From JAQTNA01 sp043743785 (GTDB lineage Bacteria > Pseudomonadota > Gammaproteobacteria > Burkholderiales > Rhodocyclaceae): a stretch of 64,000 bases of DNA. Below, piece by piece: positions 22,586-31,840 of the stretch (positions are counted from its first letter, which is position 1; each line of letters opens with the position of its first letter). The position numbers and the translations under genes are program-made. Under the pieces are notes generated by a model. That model saw nothing but the letters and a program-made list of their open reading frames with translations, was not told where the DNA came from and searched no databases. The stretch is from assembly GCA_043743785.1 (NCBI GenBank), contig JAYTVW010000027.1, forward strand, positions 32,711 to 96,710. The letters run 5' to 3'.

Positions 22586-23035
22586 TCACTTGATGTGTGT
22601 GTTTCGGACGGCAGGCGATGAACAACTCCCGCTCTGCACCGTACGTCGCTTGTCAGATTGTAGGTTTATCGATTTGCCATGTAAAGGAATCTGTGGCGAC
22701 ATGCACCAATCGGACTTAGGCAACACGAATTCGTTCCGGCTGCTGCCTCTCGATGCCCCCAACCCGGCCATCTTGAGCTTTTCACTCGCGTGGAACGTCA
22801 CCACCCGCCGTGCACAGATGGGTATTTCCTCGCCCGTCTTGGGATTACGCCCAGGCCGCTCCAGGTTGTCTCGCAGCGTGAAGACACCGAAGCCTGACAG
22901 CTTGACTTCCTTGCCGGCCTCCAAGGTTGCGGAGATTTCCTCGAAGAAGGCTTCCACCATTTGCTTCGCTTCACGGATGGTCAGCCCGATGCCGTCTATG
23001 AGGTGCTGGGCAAGTTCAGCTTTGGTGAGGGTCAT
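22586..23035 (-). CDS. ihfA: IHF-alpha-like histone-like protein with abnormal tail
   Basis: One hundred and forty-nine residues. Residues 1-88 are a good IHF-alpha: MTLTKAELAQHLIDGIGLTI, EAKQMVEAFFEEI, LSGFGVFTLRDNLERPGRNP and ICARRVVTFHASEKLK. IHF-alpha usually ends within about 15-20 residues; here an unrelated ~60-residue Ser/Arg-rich tail follows. The start at 23035 matches the family. It is not beside pheT as ihfA usually is, so it may be a second, element-borne or truncated copy. Confidence 0.8.
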   Translation of the reverse strand: MTLTKAELAQHLIDGIGLTIREAKQMVEAFFEEISATLEAGKEVKLSGFGVFTLRDNLERPGRNPKTGEEIPICARRVVTFHASEKLKMAGLGASRGSSRNEFVLPKSDWCMSPQIPLHGKSINLQSDKRRTVQSGSCSSPAVRNTHIK

Positions 23036-23101
23036 GGTTGGTACGGGTGGGTGGTAGGCCGTTTTTTCCGAATATGAGTACACATTGGGTACACAAGCCC
23101 G

Positions 23102-23134
23102 GAAAAGCAAAAGCCCGACCTTGTGGGTCGGGCT
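23102..23134 (-). terminator. Terminator of the tRNA(CAU) gene
   Basis: AGCCCGACC and GGTCGGGCT form a 9-bp stem; on the minus strand it is followed by TTTTGCTTTTCC. Lies 16 bp past the tRNA 3' end. Confidence 0.85.
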
Positions 23135-23149
23135 AAGTGCTTGATTATA

Positions 23150-23228
23150 TGGTGGGCCCCCCGAGAGTCGAACTCGGCACCAATGGATTATGAGTCCACT
23201 GCTCTAACCAGGCATGAGCTAGAGGCCC
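23150..23228 (-). tRNA. tRNA with CAU anticodon (Ile2 or Met)
   Basis: Complete cloverleaf with encoded CCA: acceptor GGGCCTC/GGGGCCC, D arm GCTC...GAGC, anticodon loop CTCATAA and T arm CCGAGTTCGACTCTCGG. A CAU anticodon fits elongator Met or Ile2 (lysidine-modified). The acceptor resembles betaproteobacterial Ile2, but I cannot decide without a covariance model. It is distinct from the CAU tRNA fragments at 2854 and 9950. Confidence 0.93.
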
Positions 23229-23353
23229 TTTTGTTCCGCGCCGAGGGGGCGTGGAACGGTAAAACGGTGATGTAAGCATGGCGGGGAATGGTGGGCTGAA
23301 GCCCACCTTACCGGCCATTCCCCGGCAGAAACCCGGGGGATGTTAAACGATTA

Positions 23354-25306
23354 TCAGGTTTCCGTGTCCAGGAAACTCCTCAAACGATCCGAACGGCTGG
23401 GGTGGCGCAGCTTTCTCAAGGCCTTGGCTTCGATCTGGCGGATGCGCTCCCGGGTCACGTCGAACTGCTTGCCGACTTCTTCCAGGGTGTGGTCCGTGTT
23501 CATTTCGATGCCGAAACGCATGCGCAGCACCTTGGCTTCCCGGGGCGTCAGGGTGTCCAGGATGTCCTTGGTTACGTCCCTGAGGCTGGCGTAGATGGCC
23601 GCGTCGTTGGGCGCCAGGGTCGCGGAGTCCTCGATAAAGTCCCCCAGGTGGGAGTCGTCGTCGTCGCCGATTGGCGTTTCCATGGAAATGGGTTCCTTGG
23701 AAATTTTCAGGATCTTCCTGATCTTCTCCTCGGGCATTTCCATTTTTTCCGCCAGGGTGGCCGGATCCGGCTCGGCTCCGGTTTCCTGCAGGATCTGGCG
23801 GCTGATGCGATTCATCTTGTTGATGGTTTCAATCATGTGCACCGGAATGCGGATGGTGCGGGCCTGGTCCGCGATGGAGCGGGTGATGGCCTGGCGAATC
23901 CACCAGGTGGCATAGGTCGAGAATTTGTAGCCGCGGCGATATTCGAACTTGTCCACCGCCTTCATCAGGCCGATGTTGCCTTCCTGAATCAGGTCGAGGA
24001 ACTGCAGACCCCGATTCGTGTACTTCTTGGCGATGGAAATCACCAGGCGCAGGTTGGCCTCGGTCATCTCGCGCTTGGCGCGGCGGGCCTTGGCCTCGCC
24101 GGTGGACATCTGCTTGTTGATGTCCTTCAGTTCCTTCAGCGAAATCCCGATGCGGTCCTGCAGGTCGATGAGCTTCTGCTGTTGTTCGATGATGGCGGGG
24201 GCGGCGCGCATGAGTTGGGCGCCGTAGAGCTTGCCGGCGCCGATTTCACCCTTGAGCCAGTCCAGATTGGTTTCGTGCCCCGGGAACACCTTGATGAAGT
24301 GGGGCCGCGGCATGTTGCTCTTCCGGACGCACAGTTCCTGGATCTTGCGCTCGTGGTTGCGCACGTCCTCCACCATGTTGCGCACGGAGTCGCACAGGCG
24401 CTCGGTGATGCGGGCGGTGAAGCGGATGTTGAGCAACTCGTCGCTGATCTGCTGCTGCACCAACTGGTAGGCAGCGCTGATGGAGCCGTGCTTGCCCAGG
24501 GCCACCATCATTTTTTCCGACAGGGTGCGGATGATGGCGAAGCGCTCCAGGGCGTCGGTCTTCAACTGAGCCAGGGAGGCGGACACGGCGGCGCTGCCGT
24601 CGTCATCCTCGTCCACGACTTCACCGGCAGTTTCGTCTTCCAGGTCTTCCTCGGGGGGCGCCTCAGTGGCCTCGACGGCGTTGGGGTCGATGATGCCGTC
24701 CACCAGCTCATCGACGCGCATCTCGTCGTTTTCCACCTTGGCCGCCATTTCCAACATCTCGGCGATGGTGGAGGGGCAGGCGGAAATGGCCTGCACCATG
24801 TATTTGAGGCCGTCCTCGATGCGCTTGGCGATCTCGATTTCGCCTTCGCGGGTGAGGAGTTCCACGGAACCCATCTCGCGCATATACATACGCACCGGAT
24901 CGGTGGTGCGGCCGAACTCGGAGTCCACGGAAGAGAGGGCCTGTTCCGCCTCCAGGGCCACGTCCTCGTCCTCGACGACGGGCGCCACGGCCTCGTTCAT
25001 CAAGAGGGTTTCGGAATCCGGCGCCTCGTCGTAGACCGAAATCCCCATGTCGTTGAACGTGGAGATAATGGATTCGATCTGCTCGGCATCCACCATGTCG
25101 TCCGGCAGGTGGTCGTTCACCTCCGCATAGGTCAGGAAACCACGTTCCTTGCCCAGGGCGATCAGGTTTTTCAGGCGCGTGCGGCGGGCATCCAGGTCCG
25201 CAGGAGCGACGGCGGGATTGTCTCCCTCCGGCAACAGAACCTTGTCCTTGGCTTTGGCCGTTTTGCCTTTGGCAGTTTCTTTGCGGGGCGCTTTTTCCTT
25301 GGCCAT
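23354..25306 (-). CDS. rpoD: RNA polymerase primary sigma factor RpoD
   Basis: Six hundred and fifty residues. Region 1.1 lies near the N-terminus, region 1.2 around DPVRMYMREMGSVELLTREG, a long acidic non-conserved insertion follows, region 2 contains QEGNIGLMKAVDKFEYRRG and the -10-reading QAITRSIADQARTIRIPVHM, and region 4.2 is DVTRERIRQIEAKALRKLR. Start MAKEKAPRK follows a GAGGAA site; the open frame extends further upstream without similarity. It is the third gene of the rpsU-yqeY-dnaG-rpoD cluster and directs housekeeping transcription. Confidence 0.98.
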   Translation of the reverse strand: MAKEKAPRKETAKGKTAKAKDKVLLPEGDNPAVAPADLDARRTRLKNLIALGKERGFLTYAEVNDHLPDDMVDAEQIESIISTFNDMGISVYDEAPDSETLLMNEAVAPVVEDEDVALEAEQALSSVDSEFGRTTDPVRMYMREMGSVELLTREGEIEIAKRIEDGLKYMVQAISACPSTIAEMLEMAAKVENDEMRVDELVDGIIDPNAVEATEAPPEEDLEDETAGEVVDEDDDGSAAVSASLAQLKTDALERFAIIRTLSEKMMVALGKHGSISAAYQLVQQQISDELLNIRFTARITERLCDSVRNMVEDVRNHERKIQELCVRKSNMPRPHFIKVFPGHETNLDWLKGEIGAGKLYGAQLMRAAPAIIEQQQKLIDLQDRIGISLKELKDINKQMSTGEAKARRAKREMTEANLRLVISIAKKYTNRGLQFLDLIQEGNIGLMKAVDKFEYRRGYKFSTYATWWIRQAITRSIADQARTIRIPVHMIETINKMNRISRQILQETGAEPDPATLAEKMEMPEEKIRKILKISKEPISMETPIGDDDDSHLGDFIEDSATLAPNDAAIYASLRDVTKDILDTLTPREAKVLRMRFGIEMNTDHTLEEVGKQFDVTRERIRQIEAKALRKLRHPSRSDRLRSFLDTET

Positions 25307-25358
25307 GTTGTTCCTCTGCAAACCCGAACGGGCGATGTGCGGCAAACCCGCGATTATA

Positions 25359-27143
25359 CTACAGACTCCCGGCCAGAGCCGAGGTTTTAACCCTATGTTT
25401 TTGCGCCAAAAGTTCTGTGTAGCGGCGCTTTTCTTCTTCGTTCAGGCCCGACTCGCGGGCCTTGGTGCTGAGGGCGTTGAACTCCTGGGTAGTCAAATCC
25501 TGGCGCAGGGCATCTACGTGATCGTTGAATTCCTTTTCCAGAACATCCTCGTCGGTCTTTTCGGAAAACACCTCCTGGGCGATTTCCAGCAGGAAGGATT
25601 CGTGGCGTGAGCCGCGAAAATGCTCGAGCACCATGCCCATTCCGCCCTTCGGCAGTTCGCCGTGGTCCACTGCATCGGCAAGATCCCGCAAAATCTCCCC
25701 CTCCGTGGCATCCATATTGAGGACTTCCACCGGCAGGTTGGCTGACCAGGTGGGCTTTTCCAGCACGATCTTCAGCAGGCGGCGCAGCTTCGGCGGCGGC
25801 GCCCGCCGTGGGCCGCCGCGAGCCGGTCCCTTTGACGTTTGGCGGGCCGGTGCGACCAAGGGCTGGAGGCCGCACGCCGCTTCCACCTCCCGGGCTTCCA
25901 TCTGGGCCGCTGTTGCCAAGGCCTTGGTCAGCTGCAGGCGCAGGAGCGGGGCCTGGAGTCGGCTAATTAAGGGCTTGGCGTCAAAAATCAAGCGGGAGCG
26001 GCCTTCGGCACTGGAAAGATCGCTACGGGAGCGTAATTCCTGCAGCAGGAAATCCGTCAGCGGCATGGCCTCCTTCACTTGTGCATCGAAGGCTTCCACG
26101 CCGAATTCCCGTACATAGGAATCCGGATCATGTTCCTTGGGCAGGAACAGGAAGGCGGCGGACTTGCCGTCCACCATCTGCTCCAGGCTGGCTTCCAGGG
26201 CGCGCCAGGCGGCCTTGCGGCCGGCGTTGTCACCATCGAAGCAGAACACCACTTTTTCCGCCTGGCGCAACAACTTGTGTACGTGATTGGGCGTGGTGGC
26301 CGTGCCCAGGGTGGCCACCGCGTTGCCGACACCGAACTGGGCCAGGGCCACCACGTCCATGTAGCCTTCCACCACGATCACCGTGTCCCGGGCGCGAATG
26401 GTGGGGCGGGCCTGGGGTAGGCCATACAGTTCCCGACCCTTCTCAAAGAGGGGCGTTTCCGGTGAATTCAAGTATTTGGGTTCGCCCACACCCATGACCC
26501 GTCCGCCGAAACCCACAACGTTGCCCTTGCCGTCGATGATGGGAAACATGACCCGGTCGCGGAAGCGGTCGTAGCGACTGCCGGCCTCGTTGACGATGAC
26601 CAGGCCCGCCTCCTCCAATTCCGCCGCGTCGTAATTCGGGAAGGCCTGTTTCAATCCATTCCAGCCGTCCGGCGCGTAGCCGATGCCGAAGCGGGCGGCG
26701 ATTTCCCCGGTGAGGCCCCGCTGCTTCAGGTAGTCGATGGCGGCGGCGCTGAGCTTCAGTTGTTCCCGGTAGAACTTGGCGGCCCGGGCCATCACGTCCG
26801 TGAGGGAAGTGAACTTCTCGACCTTGTGTCCGTCGCCGGCGTGGTGCTGGCGCTCCTCCGGCACAGGGATGCCCAGTCGCGCCGCCAGATCCCGGATGGC
26901 GTCCGGGTAGGCGAGGCCCGAGTACTCCATGAGGAAGCCGATGGCGCTGCCGTGGGCGCCGCAGCCGAAGCAATGGTAGAACTGCTTGGAGGGGCTGACC
27001 GTGAAGGAGGGGCTTTTTTCGCTGTGAAACGGGCAGCAGGCTTGATAGTTCGCCCCCGCCTTCTTCAGCGGCACATAGCGTTCCACCACATCCACAATGT
27101 CGATGCGGGTCAGCAGGTCCTGAATGAAGGATTGAGGGATCAC
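25359..27143 (-). CDS. dnaG: DNA primase DnaG
   Basis: A 594-residue primase. A CHC2 zinc finger at about residues 37-65 (CCPFH and HCFGCGAHG), the catalytic core, a Toprim domain (VIVVEGYMDV at about 262, FCFDGDNAG at about 310) and a C-terminal helicase-binding region form the usual order. It synthesises RNA primers at the replication fork with DnaB. It ends 52 bp before the rpoD start, as in the conserved operon. Confidence 0.98.
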   Translation of the reverse strand: MIPQSFIQDLLTRIDIVDVVERYVPLKKAGANYQACCPFHSEKSPSFTVSPSKQFYHCFGCGAHGSAIGFLMEYSGLAYPDAIRDLAARLGIPVPEERQHHAGDGHKVEKFTSLTDVMARAAKFYREQLKLSAAAIDYLKQRGLTGEIAARFGIGYAPDGWNGLKQAFPNYDAAELEEAGLVIVNEAGSRYDRFRDRVMFPIIDGKGNVVGFGGRVMGVGEPKYLNSPETPLFEKGRELYGLPQARPTIRARDTVIVVEGYMDVVALAQFGVGNAVATLGTATTPNHVHKLLRQAEKVVFCFDGDNAGRKAAWRALEASLEQMVDGKSAAFLFLPKEHDPDSYVREFGVEAFDAQVKEAMPLTDFLLQELRSRSDLSSAEGRSRLIFDAKPLISRLQAPLLRLQLTKALATAAQMEAREVEAACGLQPLVAPARQTSKGPARGGPRRAPPPKLRRLLKIVLEKPTWSANLPVEVLNMDATEGEILRDLADAVDHGELPKGGMGMVLEHFRGSRHESFLLEIAQEVFSEKTDEDVLEKEFNDHVDALRQDLTTQEFNALSTKARESGLNEEEKRRYTELLAQKHRVKTSALAGSL

Positions 27144-27248
27144 TTTCGAAAGGCGTGAGGGGTGAGGAGTGAGGGGTGAGGAGTCTGCCGGACGCCACCT
27201 GTCGACCGCGCCAGAACGGCTTGGGGCCGAACTCCTTTCCCCTGGTTC

Positions 27249-27695
27249 TTAGCGCATCAATGCCGCTTTCACCAGGCCGGACACCTGGCCCATGTCGGTG
27301 CGGCCGGCAAGGGCGGGTTTGACGATGGCCATGACCTTGCCCATGTCGGCAGGGCCGGTGGCGCCGGATTCGGCCACGGCAGCGGCAATCACGGCGGCCA
27401 CTTCCTCGGCGCTGAAGGGCTGGGGCATGTAGGCCGTCAGCACGACGACTTCGGCTTTCTCGGCGTCCACCAGGTCTGTGCGGCCGGCGGTTTCGAACTG
27501 GCTGATGGAATCCCGGCGCTGTTTCAACATCTTGTCGATGATGGCCACGATGGCGGTATCGTCCAGTGTGATGCGTTCGTCCACTTCCTTCTGCTTCATG
27601 GCGGCCATGAGCAGGCGGATGGTGCCCAGCTTCTGGGCTTCCTTGGCGCGCATGGCGGCCTTCATATCATCGGAGATGCGGTCTTTGAGAGGCAT
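27249..27695 (-). CDS. yqeY: YqeY/GatB-like protein
   Basis: One hundred and forty-eight residues, full length: MPLKDRISDDMKAAMRAKE, LGTIRLLMAAMKQKEVD, then the helical tail PADMGKVMAIVKPALAGR resembling the tRNA-binding domain of GatB. Its cellular role is unknown. It lies between rpsU and dnaG, the common position in proteobacteria. The 105 bp to dnaG contain simple GTGAGGAGTGAGGGG repeats. Confidence 0.95.
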   Translation of the reverse strand: MPLKDRISDDMKAAMRAKEAQKLGTIRLLMAAMKQKEVDERITLDDTAIVAIIDKMLKQRRDSISQFETAGRTDLVDAEKAEVVVLTAYMPQPFSAEEVAAVIAAAVAESGATGPADMGKVMAIVKPALAGRTDMGQVSGLVKAALMR

Positions 27696-27744
27696 GGCGT
27701 AAGCGATCCATTCAGTGTGGCTGAAAGAGGAGGCGGGGAAAACG

Positions 27745-27776
27745 CAAAAAGCCTCGCCACAAGTGGCAGAGGCTTT
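27745..27776 (-). terminator. Attenuator/terminator between rpsU and yqeY
   Basis: On the minus strand AAGCCTC and GCCAC pair with GTGGC and GAGGCTT, followed by TTTTGCG. Partial termination here would raise rpsU expression above dnaG and rpoD. Confidence 0.8.
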
Positions 27777-27822
27777 CGCGATGACCCGCCTTCAATGGCC
27801 CCGGTTTCCCGGAGCCAAAGTT

Positions 27823-28035
27823 TTAGTACATCTTCGGCGGCAGCTGTTGGCTGCGAATGCGCTTGTGATGACGCTTAACGGCGGCGGCCAGCTTGCGCTT
27901 GCGCTCGGCGGTGGGCTTCTCATAGAACTCACGCGAGCGCAGTTCGGTCAGAACGCCCGTCTTTTCGATGGTGCGCTTGAAGCGGCGAATGGCGACTTCA
28001 AACGGCTCGTTTTCCTTGACGCGGACTCCCGGCAT
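27823..28035 (-). CDS. rpsU: 30S ribosomal protein S21
   Basis: Seventy residues, MPGVRVKENEPFEVAIRRFK followed by KTGVLTELRSREFYEKPTAE and a basic tail ending QQLPPKMY; full length for the family. The start is the internal ATG with family similarity. It is the first gene of the macromolecular-synthesis cluster. S21 helps 30S subunits initiate translation. Confidence 0.97.
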   Translation of the reverse strand: MPGVRVKENEPFEVAIRRFKRTIEKTGVLTELRSREFYEKPTAERKRKLAAAVKRHHKRIRSQQLPPKMY

Positions 28036-28491
28036 TGCAGTTCCCTTGATTGAATTTGGCGGAAAGCCGAGCACTCTACCTCACTTCAAAGCCAAGATCA
28101 AGCTGAAAATCAGGCAGGCTGTTTGGTGCTGCTGTTAATTCGCGCTTGCATTTGTAGGGCCGGCTTCAGCCGGCCAGGAATGTTAACGGCAGCGCTGGCG
28201 GGCGGGAGGCGACTCCGTGGGCGCGGCGAAATTTACGCATCGAACATCAAGCATCTGTTGCCTAACGATTTTTCTTGTGTTGCCGGAAATCCTCGCGTAT
28301 AGTGCCGCCTCTTGGTGCGTTGCAGCATCGAAGGTTTTCTTACCTTCCAGGCAATGCCCACTTCGCGTCGTCCCCTGCCTCTCCTCCGCTTTCTTCAAGC
28401 GTGTCCCGATCGGCTGGTGCCGATATATTTTTGCGCTGCGTGCCCTGATGGCACCGCGGCGCTCGGACAATTTCGCTTGAAGGAGCACCAT
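28036..28491. other. Divergent control region and long leader of the DEAD-box gene
   Basis: No supported gene. Contains the rpsU promoter side, a REP-like hairpin at 28154-28176 and about 250 bp of leader before the helicase start, with a good AAGGAG at 28480. Long leaders are typical of cold-regulated DEAD-box genes, but no specific element was identified. Confidence 0.45.
28154..28176. repeat. REP-like hairpin
   Basis: GTAG head followed by GGCCGGC TTCA GCCGGCC. Same family as the elements at 31099, 36353, 46335, 50150 and 57227. Confidence 0.6.
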
Positions 28492-30225
<1,734 letters not shown>

Positions 30226-30248
30226 GCTTCAGGCCGTGATGCAGTAAA

Positions 30249-30288
30249 ACCGGGGGGACTGGGCAACCAGTCCCCCCGGTGTCGTTTA
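30249..30288 (+). terminator. Terminator after the DEAD-box gene
   Basis: A perfect 14-bp stem (ACCGGGGGGACTGG and its complement) with a GCAA loop. The trailing T-run is weak (GTCGTTTA). Confidence 0.75.
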
Positions 30289-30353
30289 CTGTGACAAGCT
30301 TCAAGTGGAAAGTTTCTTGAACCCGGAACCTTGAGTCATTATCCTTGCGCGCC

Positions 30354-31076
30354 ATGATCTCCCTGCGAATTTCATTATTTCTGTTCCTGTTGTCCATGCC
30401 CCTGGCCCATGCCCAGTCCGCGCCAACGGCGGCCCCCCTGTCCGAGGCAGAAACAAAAGGTATCAAGGCCCGGGCCGAAACCCTGCACAAGGAGGCCAAG
30501 GCACGGCAACAGGCTGCGGATAAAAAACTGTCCACGGACAAGGCCGCCTGCTATTCCCGTTTCCAGGTGAATTCCTGCCTGGAGGACGAGGACGAGGCCT
30601 ATCGCCTGGATTCCGAGGCGGCCCACAAGCTGGGCAGGGAGGCCAACACCCTGGAGCGGGATCTGCGCGCCCGGGAGTCTGCGGAAAAAGCGGCCGGTTT
30701 CGCGCCGGAGGCCCAAAGGAAGGCAGAGGCGGAGCGTTTGCGTCAGGAACAGGCGCAGCAACTGGAAGATTTCGCCAAGCGGGCCGGTGAACGGGCGGAG
30801 CGGGTCCAGGCCGGCGCGGCGCGGGAAGCAGAGCAACAGAAAACCTTGCAACAGTCCGTTGCCGCCCAGCAGGCCCAGCGGCAAAGGAATGCTGAGGCGC
30901 AACAAAGGGCCACAGCGGCACGCCAGAGTACCAGCGCCCAAAAGACCGCTCTGGAACAGGCAAAACAGCGCAAGCAGGCGGCTCAAGCGCAGGAGCAGAA
31001 GCTCATGGAGAAAAAGACCGAGCCGAAACCTGAAGCCGCAGCGCCGGTTGAGAAAAGGCGTCCTGATGAGCGCTAA
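30354..31076 (+). CDS. Exported coiled-coil protein
   Basis: Two hundred and forty residues: signal peptide ISLRISLFLFLLSMPLAHAQ, then an almost continuous Ala/Glu/Gln/Arg-rich helix from about residue 28 to 230. One conserved-looking patch, DKAACYSRFQVNSCLEDEDE (about 62-81), has two cysteines that may pair in the periplasm. Similar proteins are widespread in Betaproteobacteria but uncharacterised. The coiled coil is read directly; the function is unknown. Confidence 0.75.
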   Translation: MISLRISLFLFLLSMPLAHAQSAPTAAPLSEAETKGIKARAETLHKEAKARQQAADKKLSTDKAACYSRFQVNSCLEDEDEAYRLDSEAAHKLGREANTLERDLRARESAEKAAGFAPEAQRKAEAERLRQEQAQQLEDFAKRAGERAERVQAGAAREAEQQKTLQQSVAAQQAQRQRNAEAQQRATAARQSTSAQKTALEQAKQRKQAAQAQEQKLMEKKTEPKPEAAAPVEKRRPDER

Positions 31077-31098
31077 TCTTCATCGGATCGGGCGTTTG

Positions 31099-31184
31099 TG
31101 GGGCCGGCTTTAGCCGGCCAAGGCTTTTGTGTGTGCTGCCTGACAAAACGGGGGCGTTGAAGAGCTTGTCGGGTTGAAGCCCGA
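31099..31184. repeat. REP-like hairpins downstream of the coiled-coil gene
   Basis: GGGGCCGGCTTTAGCCGGCC (31100-31119) and TCGGGTTGAAGCCCGA (31169-31184). They lie between convergent genes; 31077-31243 holds no gene. Confidence 0.55.
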
Positions 31185-31243
31185 TGACTCTCCAAGTCCT
31201 GGTTTTCTCGGCGCCTCGGCGTTTCAACAATTTTCCCCCGGGG

Positions 31244-31840
31244 TCAATTGTTTCGGGCATCAGTCTCAGCTTCCAGCCGGATGGTGCCCATCAATTCTGG
31301 GTGATGGCCGGTCTTGCCGGCGTAGGTGGCGCGGATGCGCTCCATGTCCCGGGCTGGGTCGCCGCAGGTTTCCAGCCACAGGGCGACGCCCAGTTCCCGC
31401 CGGGGGTAGTCGATATAGCCCAGGCCCACAGGGATCCGGGCGGCTTCGGCCAGGCGGTAAAAACCGGATTTCCAATGTTCCGTGCGGGAACGGGTGCCTT
31501 CCGGCGCTAAAGCCAGGATGAAGCGCTCCCGGCGGCGGAATTCCGCCGCCATCTGGCCGACGAAACCCGTGCGCTCCCGCCGGTTTACCGGCACACCACC
31601 CAGGGCGCGGAACAAGCCCCCGAGGGGTCCGCTGAACAAGCTGTCCTTGGCGGCCCAGCTCACCGGCAGGCCCAGGGCGCCGATGGCCAGCATCGCGAGA
31701 ATGAAATCCCAGTTGGAGGTGTGGGGGTAGAGGATGACCAGGGCCTTTGGCCCCGGTTGCGGTGGGTATACCAGGCGCCAGCCCGCCAGTCGCAGGATCG
31801 AGCTGCAGATCCTGCTCAGGAACCGCCGGGCAGGGCTCAC
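31244..31840 (-). CDS. PlsC-like 1-acyl-glycerol-phosphate acyltransferase family protein
   Basis: One hundred and ninety-eight residues with the acyltransferase motifs YPHTSNWD (HX4D, catalytic), GGVPVNRRER and LAPEGTRSRTE, and a hydrophobic N-terminus that would place it at the inner membrane. The family acylates lysophospholipids or related lipids. Its start overlaps the stop of the diguanylate cyclase gene (ATGA), so the two are translationally coupled; why a lipid acyltransferase is coupled to c-di-GMP signalling is not clear. Confidence 0.88.
   Translation of the reverse strand: MSPARRFLSRICSSILRLAGWRLVYPPQPGPKALVILYPHTSNWDFILAMLAIGALGLPVSWAAKDSLFSGPLGGLFRALGGVPVNRRERTGFVGQMAAEFRRRERFILALAPEGTRSRTEHWKSGFYRLAEAARIPVGLGYIDYPRRELGVALWLETCGDPARDMERIRATYAGKTGHHPELMGTIRLEAETDARNN

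Noticed and set aside
23402..25390. Long open frame (662 codons) opposite rpoD
   Set aside because: It is the exact antisense of rpoD with His/Leu/Gly/Asp-skewed composition expected from GC-rich third positions; no family features.
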